Of a stretch of 64,000 nt of DNA, positions 48,303 to 58,376 are shown in pieces; the stretch's first letter is position 1, and every line of letters starts with the position of its first letter. The stretch spans positions 558,001-622,000 of the forward strand of contig MU385714.1 of the NCBI GenBank assembly GCA_022497155.1, in the 5' to 3' direction. A model generated the notes under the pieces. It saw only the letters and a program-made list of their open reading frames with translations. It made no database searches and had not been told where the DNA came from. The stretch comes from Whalleya microplaca (lineage: Eukaryota > Ascomycota > Sordariomycetes > Xylariales > Xylariaceae). A program made the translations under genes and the position numbers.

Positions 48303-48889
48303 AAAGAATACAACACCGCTTTCCTCTCTGCTGCTGCTGCCGCTATTGCTAACTGCTGCCGTTCCCTCGCCGCATAGCATAAACGTAGCATCATCAAGAT
48401 TTTTTCGGGATCTAGACAAATGAGAAGAGAAGAAAAAAAAAGGGCACACCCCAAGCAAGCAAGTAAAGCAAGCTAGGCCGCTTCATCTGGGCTGTACTGC
48501 TGCTGCATTACGAGAGAAACCGCCAACACAATGTGCAAGTTGCAGTTTGTAGTTGCTGAGTGCAGTTTGCTTTTGTTTTTTTTGTTTTTGCTTGGACGAC
48601 AGCTCTATCATGGTATCACGTTACAAGAAAGTAAATACGGCGTTGTATGTAAAGGAGACGTGAAGAAGGGTGACGGACCGACGGACGACGACGGGATCAA
48701 GGGGCCCTAGATGATCTTCTCTTCCCCCCCTAACCCAAGGCGCTCGTGAGAATCTGGGGAAAATTAGAGTCCATAGACCTCCCACCCATCAAAATGGTCA
48801 ATCGACGATGGCTGCTGCAACTCCAAGCCGATGGTGTCCGTAACCTGGTCATGAAGAGGGACGAACTCGTTCCGGAGCTCTTGACCTAG

Positions 48890-51800
48890 TCACAACTCGT
48901 CATCCTCCGCCTCGAGTTCGGACGGCTTCAGCAGGCCGCCGACCTTGGCTCGTCGTTCGTGGTCGGCCGTCAGCTTCTCTCGCGCCTCTTGCTCCTTCTC
49001 AACAACGAACAGGTCTGCGTTGTCTCCGGCGAACTCCTTGAGCGAGATCAAGAAGTCACGGACCTGGAGGCGGAACCTTTCGTAAGATGCGTTCAAGGTA
49101 AACAGGCATTCAATAAATGCACCGATTTGTGTCCTATTAAGTGTAGTTAGTGGCCGAATTCAACGGGTTTAACGTGAAGGGGAATACAAACACTTGAAGG
49201 TTAGGGAAGGCATTGCGCAAGAGACCTCCAACGAATTCGGCAAGGAACTCCCTGTTGCCGGTCCCGGCTGGCGCTTGGTCGATGTAGACAGGGCCTTGTA
49301 TCTTCGGCGTGGTGCCGTCCGCGGGGGCCACAAAATAGAACATGCGCATGAGCAGCAGGGACTGCGTTCGGAACCCAGCCTTGTGGTCCGGGTCGGTCAG
49401 CACGAAGAAGACGTCCTGCAGGATGCTGATGAAGAACTGTTGGAAAAAGGCATTGGCAGTTTGCACATCAGTCTTCTCGGCAATGTTGGAGACCAGCTCC
49501 AGACACATGTTGAGGCCTGCGCCTTCGACGTCGCGGTTGTCATGCTTGCTTGCCCACATGCAAGCGTCGATGACGAACTTGAACTGACGGTTGTCTAGCT
49601 TCAGGAGCGCGGGGAAGCAGTGCAAGTTAATGGCCCGGAGCAGGTTAAAGAACTCCACTCGGTGTTCGGGGAACTCGGAGAAATCCTTGTTGATCATCTC
49701 GAGCGTACACTCGAAGACGTTCTGCATGATAATTGGCACTTGATCCTCCATGAGCCCCTAGGTATACGGTTAGCGACAAATACTATAATAGCTGCAGTTT
49801 CTGACAGTGTTCTTACCGTGAGCCTCGTGATGATCGTAGACATGGCCTTGAGGACTTCGGCATCCCGGGCGCCCGGCACGTTGCGGTTGTAATCTATAAG
49901 GACTGAATCCAGAAGCTGCGGAACCATCTGCTGGCGGATTGCCTGCAGGTCCTCGGCCTTGTCAATGTAGCTCTCGATCAATTTCAAGATCTCCTTTTTG
50001 ACTGTTCGAAGTCCGCGGACCTTCGGCATGCGAGGGGCCATTTCACCTGTTTAAACATTAGCATGAATGAGCCAGCAAAGAAACGACCGAAAAGTTGCAA
50101 AACTCACCATCACGGGCAACGGCCTCCGATATCAATTGGCTGGTGGCGCGGTACATCTGTAGCATATCGAGGTAGATCCGGCCGATCTGGGGTCCGAAGT
50201 AGGAGCCGATCGAGGAGCAGGCCGATACGTTGGTCTTCATGATGTTCCCGATGATCTTAATGGTGTCGGCGTCCTGCAGGATCTGGGGGTCCTGGGTGGC
50301 TGCCCTAATGATTTCATCCCAAGCCGCGTTCGGAGCGGACATGAGGTCGGAAAGTAGCCGCTCTTGCTGATGCTTGTTGCCTTGCGCGTGGACCATGTAG
50401 CCGCAGGCCTCGTAGAACGTATGGACTTGCTGCGGAGTGAGATCGCACGTAATTCGTTGGAGGTTCCTAACTATCTCCTCGATGAACGGCTCGTTCTCAC
50501 TGGGCTGCAGCGCGACAAAGTGTCGCCGGCATTGCCGTGCAATCTTGATGAACGTATCACACGCCATATCCTGAACCCCTGCGATAGACCATTAGCCAAG
50601 ATTTCGACGATTTTGTGTGTAGTGCAGCCAACTAACCTTCATGCGATTCATGCATAAACTCGAAAAGCTTGTTGACCACCGTCTTAAGGAACTTCCAATG
50701 AGCTTTCAGAAAGCGAGGATACTGCCCAACAATGTACATGATATTGCTGGCCACAACGGCCTTGTTGTCTTTGCCGCGCTTCATCTCCGTAAGCCCAAGA
50801 AGATCCTTAATGACTGTGACCAAGAAACGTTTCTCTGTCTCTTCACTCATCGCGAGCGAAATCGACCCAATAGCCCAGCAAAGCACGTTGCAGTTGTGCC
50901 ACGACCATTCGGTGCCGTCGACCTGGTGCTGAAGCTTCTCGGTCATGATGTTTTCCGTATCCACGACGTCGAGATGCGTCAGGTAAACGAGGCATTCTCG
51001 GATGGTCTTATATAGCTGTACAGTATCGCTCTCCTTGACGAACTCTCGCACGATCTCGCCCTCGTCGTTTTCGACAATGAGAACTTCTTCGGGCCGCACC
51101 ATCTTCTCGATCATGACAACTCGGAGATTTGAAAGAACCTCCTTGTACTTGTGCATGCGGAGGGGTAAGTTTTGCAACAGAGCTGGGTTTACTGCTCCGC
51201 TGGTCGAGCCGGCTCCCATGACGAGCGGGTTTATCTCCTGCATCGGTGCCGTCTGCATCTCCTCATATAACTCCTGCACCAGCTTGAGCCAGTAGTCTAG
51301 ACAAATCTTGAAGATTTCTCGATCTTCGATTTGGGATATTCGGATAAGGTAGAAATGGCCGTGGGTAAGGAAGTCCCTGTTAGGAAGCTTCTCAACAAGC
51401 TGCATGGAAAGTCAGTCGAGCTGGAGCATAAATATACGCCTGATAAAAAAACTTACATCAACATGTTGACCAAAGAAATTGCATAAGAATAGTGCCAATT
51501 CCTGGAGGAACTCTTGATCTTTCGAATTGCTTAGGGGATATGTGCTCTTCAGATCAAGGCCCAGGGGGATGATGTTCGAGATCGTCGTCAGTACGTCAAC
51601 GAACATCTTGACCAGCTGCTCGCTGTACGCGTTCGGTTGGCCCGGTCCACCCGTTACCAAGCCACCAATCTCCGTAAACACCTGCAGGGTAACATTCCGG
51701 AACTCGGGGACCTCGAGGAACCGCGTCCGTAAGGTTTCGATTAGTGGCGTCTCGAAGATGTAGCCCAGCGGGATCCAGTTGCAGAAGCGCAGCAGGGTCT

Positions 51801-52759
51801 CGAGGGTGGCCTTCACCAAGCTCGGCTGGTTCGCCGTACTAAGGATCTCCTGGCAGAGCTGGAAGATTTGCGAAAACTCGTTACACATAGACGTCTTCAG
51901 ACTTCTGGTTTTCGTCGAGGTCATCTGCTCGGCAGAGTAGTCGAAGACTTCCTCGGAGAGCAGGCGGAGGATGATCATGTTGTTCTCGCAGATCGATAGG
52001 TTCGACCGGCAGGCTGAGATGATCTCATTGATAAAGGTAGGCCAGTTCTGGGGCCATTCTTGCTTCAGGATGGAGACGAGCACCAGGTTCAGCTTGTTCA
52101 GTAACGTTCTTTGGGCCTTCAGCGATTCTTCGGTGCTGGAAGCCTGGATGATGAAGTTGACGACGAAGTTGCGAATGCCTGCGGGGCGTGGTTAGCTGTC
52201 ATTGCCCCCCCCAACCAGGAATCGATAGCGAAGCATGAAGCATGAAGCATGCTGCATTGCGTAGCGTACCTAGACATTGGTCCCGCGGCAGAACCTTCCA
52301 TCTTGTCATAATTACATTGTCCAATATTTGCAGGCCAAGATCTACGACTTTTTGTCAGCCTCGTGCTAGATGACCCCCCCGGGACGTATAACTTTGGCGG
52401 CTTACACTTGGTCTGCGGATGCTTCGATTCCGACAGAATCTGATCGACGAGGAGCCAGGCATCGGGGTCTTCCTTGAACTGTGCAGCAGAAAGGTCAGTC
52501 TCGGCGCTGGGGCGGAGGCGTGGCGATGGCGCATTTTTTTACTTACCTGGTTCAGAGCAGTTTGGGCAGCTTTTTGCTGGAGGCGGGGAACATGCAAGTG
52601 TTAGTACATATAGCTAAGCAGGTAATACATGATGTACTGTCAAGTACTGCGATGTAACTGTCGCAAAGACTGCAAGTTCGTGGGATGGCTTACCTGATCT
52701 CCACGGCCTTCGTAGAAGGACTGCACCATCAGGTCCAGCTCCGGGATTGTGGGCGCCAT
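48890..52759 (-). CDS. CRM1: Exportin-1 (CRM1), nuclear export receptor
   Basis: Ten exons: 52694-52759, 52547-52576, 52406-52478, 52270-52341, 51457-52178, 50637-51399, 50108-50578, 49817-50046, 49192-49757 and 48890-49133. They total 3237 nt, 1078 aa, the usual exportin-1 length, with all phases consistent. The karyopherin-beta HEAT-repeat receptor carries leucine-rich NES cargo and RanGTP through nuclear pores. Evidence includes the importin-beta-like N-terminus (FYEGRGDQ, then [20 protein letters not shown]), the central [17 protein letters not shown], the NES-groove segment [20 protein letters not shown] and the C-terminal [17 protein letters not shown] block. Residue 525, equivalent to the leptomycin-reactive Cys of human and fission-yeast CRM1, is Thr. 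Introns 6 and 9 use weak donors (GTTAGT, GTTTGT). For intron 9 the GTTTGT donor two bases into the apparent GTGTTT site is the one that keeps frame. Confidence 0.97.
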
Positions 52760-54718
52760 CGTGAATCGCGATGGCGGGGGGGATGGAGGGGGAGGGGAGG
52801 GGGAGGAAAAAGAAGGGCTTGTATTGTAGGCTACGCGCCTAAGAACCACGGAAGGACTCGCCCTAACTTGTTGCTCAAAGATGGGTAGAGCTAGGTTAGT
52901 GTAATATGAAGATGTGACGCGTGCGGTTGGCGAAAAAGAAGGGGACAGGGAAGGGGGAACTGGGTGTTCAAAGGCACGGAGCAATAAAGGAAGAAATGGC
53001 AGTTGTTATTGAGAGTTGACGTGGGAGGAGGATTGGGCGCCCCGGAGGTTTTGGAAAAGGATGGATATCGCCAGTGATTTCAAAGAAGGCGGCTGGTACG
53101 GGTGCCGGGGAGGTGCTGGGAGGTGCTGGGAGGTGCTGGGGAGATGACGGTGGCTTGTGGATTTGCATAGTGGGGGGGGGCTTTGGTGGGCGTTCACAAG
53201 GCCTGCAGAGGCTAACTAGGCCTGCTACCTAGGCTGCTAGGCTTCTACGCGATAGCGCGGTAGCGGCTGAAACTTCTGCGACTTCCATCTGTGCCAGGCA
53301 CTGACTGCACTGCTGCCAGCGTCAATGGGGGGACCACCTGCACCTGGGCAATACGTATCTACATATAGCTGCTAAAATTGGAATTATGTCATTGGCCCGT
53401 CCCGCAAGGCTTTCGCATCTGACTAATTCATCTACCCCTCCAATTCCGTAATCTCTGTTCCGTACTTTGTACAAATCACCAGATTCCCTTCACAGAGTTC
53501 AATGTGCCGAACCCTGACTGACGTATGTCTCCTTATCGCTACCTCTACCTAGGCAGCTAGGCAGTGCCGACTGGGCCTCACATGAGCGCCTATAAGTACA
53601 GCAACAAACAAGTGTATGTGCATATATATATACATACATACATACATGCATATATAAAAGCAGGTACTCGGCAGAGTGGAATCAGAGTGGAATCCAAGCA
53701 GAAAAAAAAAGCTTTCTTCTTTTTGACGCCTTTCATTACAGTAGCTCAAGCTCAAGGCTTCCACTCCATTGATTCATCGAACCGGAGCTCCAGTCCCCGC
53801 TAATTTCACCGCTGCTTCGGATCTCGAGATGCTTGATGCTGTGCAGGAATGCGAAATAGAATTGGTGTCACCCTCGTACACTTCCCACCCACGCTTCCAT
53901 TGCTGTGCGTGTAACACGTGTGTCGTGGACAAAAACCTGCCGGTCACTGGATACCTAATTGGAAACCCTTTTTGTGTTTTCATTATTAAAGTACCTAATA
54001 TATCGGACCCCTCGTTCCAATGAATTGGTACCGAGGCTTTAAAATATGTACCTCATCGTGTCCTTCCACGCCATTGGTAGTCTCTTGTCAAACCGTTTCC
54101 ACTCAACCGGCTCTAAAATTACCTACCGTCCTGTGGTTTCTAGAAAAGGGAAGACTAGACAGGACAACTTATTAATAAGACTCTGGCCAACCTGGGAAAT
54201 ATCGATGTTCTTGTCGTTTCGATCTTTGCTAAACAGCTAAGATAAACCTGACCAGTCAGTCACTTCGGCACCGACTGAATGGTCACCGGCTTGGTGAACT
54301 TCCGGGACGTCAGAAGCAAGCTCCCGATGATACTTGACAGGTTGCAGCCTATCCCGCACTATCAGACGAGAATCTAAAGGAAACGAGGCGGTCAAAAGTA
54401 ACGAAATCCACTTAGATCATGTTTCCTGTCAAATGAAGCCAAATCCATTCCACCCGATCGTCGTTTAAGGCGTCTAGCTTCCGTTAGTTCCCCTTTATTT
54501 TTGTAAGCCCTACGATCTTGCCTATCTTATTGCCATACCTAGTTACACGAGAATTCTTTAATCACCCGTCTCTATTCACAGCGGATGATAAGTACGTAGG
54601 TATACTCTATTTTCCAGCTCAACTTACGCTTTTTATATATTATTTAGAGCATGGGCTGCGCTTCTCCGAGTCAACTATTCAAAACTACGTGAATAGCACG
54701 TATACGGGCAAACAGGCC
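52760..54718. other. Intergenic region between CRM1 and the aminotransferase
   Basis: About 2 kb containing the CRM1 promoter (minus strand) and the 3' flank of the aminotransferase. G-rich/purine tracts occur at 52780-52820 and 53100-53180, with three GGGAGGTGCT units near 53108-53140. No gene supported. Confidence 0.5.
53621..53655. repeat. (TA)n/(CATA)n microsatellite
   Basis: TATATATA followed by five ACAT units, read directly. Confidence 0.9.
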
Positions 54719-56073
54719 CTAGGCCTTCTGATAACCGCAATCGGTCAACCCATTCTCCAATGCCTTCATGGCCTTGTCGATATCAGTTCTGGCGGGATCG
54801 GTCTGTCACAATTAGCTGCTCTGTTCTTCGACAGCTATCGAATAGGGACAATGCGCGTACCACACTGACACCCATGTGTCCGAAACGTATGTACTTGGCT
54901 GCAATCTCCTTGTGGATGCCACCGGCGAAGATGACGCCGCTCTTCGCAAGTTTGGGAAGCAGTTCCGTGGCCTTGACGCTTTCTGGTAGGTACATAGCCG
55001 TCATGCCGTGGGCTTGGTCATCCGGATTGCTGGCAACTTGCTTGAGGCCCAGCGCGGTGACGGTCTTCTTGATCTTGTCCGATACCTCTCGGTGTCTGGC
55101 GAATCGTTCGGACAAAGGCTTGGTAAGGATCTGTGAGAGCGCCGTGTGTAGGGCGTGGATCAACTGTGGCGAAGGGGTTGCGAAATACGACGGCTTCTTG
55201 GCCTCGTAGTTCTGCATGACTACCTACGGGTTAGCATTTTCCTACAGGGGCCATCGAATGTACGATTTGGGAGCTGCAACGTACTCGGGGTCCAGTTCTT
55301 CATCGAGGCAAAGTAGGATGCCGGCGGGGATTTCCTGGCCTTGAAGGCGTCTATAGCCTTGCCACTGAACATGGATATCGACAAGCCGGCAGGGCATCCG
55401 ATGGCCTTCTGGCTCGCCGTGACCACACCATCCAACTTCCAGCCGTCGAAGTCGATTTCCTCACTGGCTACACTGCACACACCGTCCACAATAAGCAGAG
55501 TCTCTGGCGAGACCTTCTGGACTGTCTCGGAAAGCTTCTGGAGTTCGCTCAGGACACCCGTCGAGGTGTCGACATGCGTCACCGTGACCAGCTTGTATTT
55601 CTTGCTCTTCAATGCCTTCTCGATCTCCGGCAGCTGTGGCCGGCTGCCCACGGGCGCCTTGAGCAGATCGACGTTCGCACCGTATATCTTGAGACAATCG
55701 GCGAATCCGTCGCTGAAATAGCCGGTGCTGAGGACCAGAACATCCTCACCGGGTTCCACGAGGTTTGCCGCTACCAGATCCCAACCGAGCGTACCGGATC
55801 CCGAGAGAACGAATGGCTGTGAAGACGGCGACGTGGTCTGGAAGAGTTTGCGCAGCATGGATAGAGCCTCGCCAAAAGTGGCGACGAAGCCGGGTCCGAC
55901 GTGGGACTCGCTTCACTGGTAGGTTAGTAAATAGCGCTTTGTGGGTGGGCATTGCATGAGTGAGTGGGACACGGATGTACGAACCTAAAGTGGCTCATGG
56001 ATTGCAGCACGGCATCGTCGAACTCGATGGGGCCCGGGATGAGCAGCGTCGCGTGTTCCGGCTGGGACGACAT
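54719..56073 (-). CDS. AGX1: Alanine-glyoxylate aminotransferase (class V, PLP-dependent)
   Basis: Four exons: 55985-56073, 55285-55910, 54864-55219 and 54719-54802; 1155 nt, 384 aa, close to yeast Agx1. It converts glyoxylate plus alanine to glycine plus pyruvate. Evidence includes LLIPGPIEF at the N-terminus, SHVGPGFV, the PLP phosphate-site SGSGTLGWD, the PLP-ring Asp in LLIVDGVCS (Asp172), the Schiff-base Lys198 in TASQKAIGCPAGL, and the C-terminal FGHMGVS-TDPARTDID. Intron ends were chosen by phase: acceptor GTGAAG at 55911-55916 and GTAGGTAG before 55219, with donors GTTCGT, GTACGT and GTGGTA. The first in-frame ATG (56071-56073) gives a complete cytosolic-length enzyme. However, the frame stays open about 120 codons further upstream without an ATG and reads like a mitochondrial presequence (see findings). 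The protein ends YQKA, which is not a PTS1. Head to head with VPS29. Confidence 0.94.
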
Positions 56074-57238
56074 GTTGTTGATGGAAGGCGTAGTTGTTGA
56101 AGACGACGACGACAAGCTGCGAGTCTGTACTGCTGGAGCAGGAGGAGTAGGAGTCGCAAGTGCAATGCTGGAGGGGAAATTGGAGTTCGCAGGGCCGGTC
56201 AGGTGTCTGGCTATAACCGAAACACGAGCCGCGGGGTTCGACGATGGGGAGCTGGCGGTCTTCAGCGTCTGGCGGGGTATGCCGCCGAGCACCGCTCCGG
56301 CCACTCTCGGTAGCGTTGAGTAAGCCACCTTGGAGGGTACGTAAGCAATGCTAGTATAATCCGATGCAATTGATAGGCTCAAGACCTCCGAGGGGGGAAT
56401 TAATTTGAAAAACCGTGCAGCTCGTCTAGAAAATTTCGAGCATTTATATCAGTAATCGACTGATTCAATTGGTGTCGTCGGAGAATTTGTCTAAACCACC
56501 TGCTCAAGGCACTCTGATTTAGGGGCTTTCTCCGGAGTCGACTGTTGAGAGATTTCTGTACTTTCCACCGGTCTCCGATACAACGTCTTTTATTAGTAAG
56601 AATAATAATAAAAAAGAATTCTTTCTCGTCTAGAAACATGCGACCCTTGATTGATTATATACCCATATTGCATTTGCTGTTGAGCGGAGCCACCTGATAA
56701 GTGTCTTGTCGAACTACCCACGCTGCCCACGGTACCTATTCCATATTGCTATCCGGCCTCCGTCTTCGGCTGTATAGCGTACTCCGCAATCGATAAGGGA
56801 CCCTAGACACCCTGGTTCAATCTACCTGGGCGTGCTGCAGGGGCTTAATTCAAGAGCTGTTCAGCGCTGGGTGTCGGAATTGGAGGGGCTTGGCTTTTCC
56901 AGAGCTCTATGAAAGTAGAGCGTCAGCCTCACGTGTTAGGTACCTACAAATATCCTGTGATAGCTTCAATGATGCAACCTGCCAGCCCTGCTTAGCTCCA
57001 TTTATCTGTCTTTGCGAACGTTTAATTGATATCCGTCGTGCCTTTGTATAATCCTTCCTGCTTTTCGAATCGACCCAAACCGTTAACTACGCACCTCGTC
57101 ACCGCCCCGCAAATCGAAACCTCCAAGACGCCGACAACTTTCCATACAATCGCAAATCCATTCCGATCCTTTGTAAAATCCCCTGTCGGGTAGAGCAAGC
57201 CATTATATAGCCTGCGGAACGCGCATAAACCAACCGCA
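56074..57238. promoter_or_regulatory. Divergent intergenic region between AGX1 and VPS29
   Basis: 1,165 bp between the two ATGs. The AGX1-proximal 370 bp is an open frame continuous with AGX1 (an in-frame TGA lies near 56445), so it is leader or presequence rather than promoter. The rest should hold both promoters; no other gene seen. Confidence 0.55.
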
Positions 57239-58030
57239 ATGGCATTCCTCATCCTCGTGATCGGGGACCTGCACATCCCCGACCGCGCCCTCGACATACC
57301 AGCCAAGGTGCGACAGACAGATATACACTCCCCTCCCCAGCAGGCAGCTATCTATAGACAGGACTCCCATACTAACTTCGCTCTCCCGCAGTTCAAGAAG
57401 CTGCTCTCGCCCGGCAAGATCGGGCAGACGCTCTGCCTGGGCAACCTGACGGACAAGCACACGTACGAGTACCTGCGGTCGATCGCGCCGGACCTGAAGA
57501 TCGTGAAGGGGCGGATGGACGTGGAGGCGACGTCGCTGCCGCTGTCGCAGGTGGTCACGCACGGCTCGCTGCGCGTCGGCTTCGTCGAGGGCTTCACGCT
57601 CGTCTCCACCGAGCCCGACCTGCTGCTCGCCGAGGCCAACAAGCTCGACGTCGACGTCCTCTGCTGGGGCGGCACCCACCGCTTCGACGCCTTCGAGTAC
57701 ATGGACAAGTTCTTCGTCAACCCCGGCTCCGCCACCGGCGCCTACACCACCGGCTGGAGCAAGGAGGGCGAGGATATGGTCCCGAGCTTTTGCTTGATGG
57801 ATGTGAGTGAGGCGTATAGACAGATCCCTGGATCCCGTGCTTGGTTGTGGTTGCTACTAGGGGAAAGGGGGTTGATCACTTGCTAACTAGCCATGATTCT
57901 ATAGGTCCAAGGCATATCACTCACGCTCTACGTTTACCAGTTGAGGAAAGATGAGAATGGGGTAGAGAATGTGGCCGTTGAGAAGGTGACTTACACAAAA
58001 CCGGTAGAACCTACAGGAGGGGCGTCGTGA
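57239..58030 (+). CDS. VPS29: VPS29, retromer subunit (metallophosphoesterase fold)
   Basis: Three exons, 57239-57307, 57392-57802 and 57905-58030; 606 nt, 201 aa. VPS29 is the small retromer core subunit that binds VPS35 and recycles cargo from endosomes to the Golgi. It has a calcineurin-like phosphoesterase fold. Evidence includes GDLHIPDR (9-16), GNLTDKHTYEYLR (40-52), KGRMD (62-66), the HGSLRVGFVEG segment, GGTHRFDAFEYMDKFFVNPG and the C-terminal ISLTLYVYQLRKDENG. Exon 2 is strongly GC-rich at third positions compared with the flanking sequence. The stop lies 346 bp from the stop of shugoshin; the two converge. Confidence 0.96.
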
Positions 58031-58376
58031 TTTTGAGGTTGGGGAGAGTTGGGGAACGTTGGGGCTGTAAGTGATCTAAAATCGCTGTAGAATATATGCT
58101 ATGCTCTTCAAGAGAAAATCGGGCACAAGGCCTCGAATGCTATCTCAATGAGAGCAACGTCAGCAAGGAAGACAGCATGGCAGGAATGAACGAAATTTTC
58201 AATTGGTATCCTGGGTACACCGACAGTACTCCGAACGCTATGAATAATTGATGAAAGGGGCCCGACACGCCCCCCAGCTCTGCGAATATTCAGATATAAT
58301 TGTACTCAATTAACAGCAGCAGCAGCAGCCGTCCACACAAACCCAATGCAGTTCGTCATCGTAACGGATTAACCCT

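Larger units (their letters stand above)
46751..48889. other. Intergenic region between HET and CRM1
   Basis: 2.1 kb lying downstream of both convergent genes. No gene supported. At 47780-48370 it is CT- and CA-rich with TATATA near 47780, which looks like a fungal promoter/leader on the plus strand. The only downstream open frame (48081-48377) is low-complexity, so a non-coding transcript is possible but unproven. Confidence 0.45.

Noticed and set aside
48081..48377. 98-codon plus-strand ORF before the CRM1 3' end
   Set aside because: Mostly translated microsatellite and CT-rich leader-like sequence.
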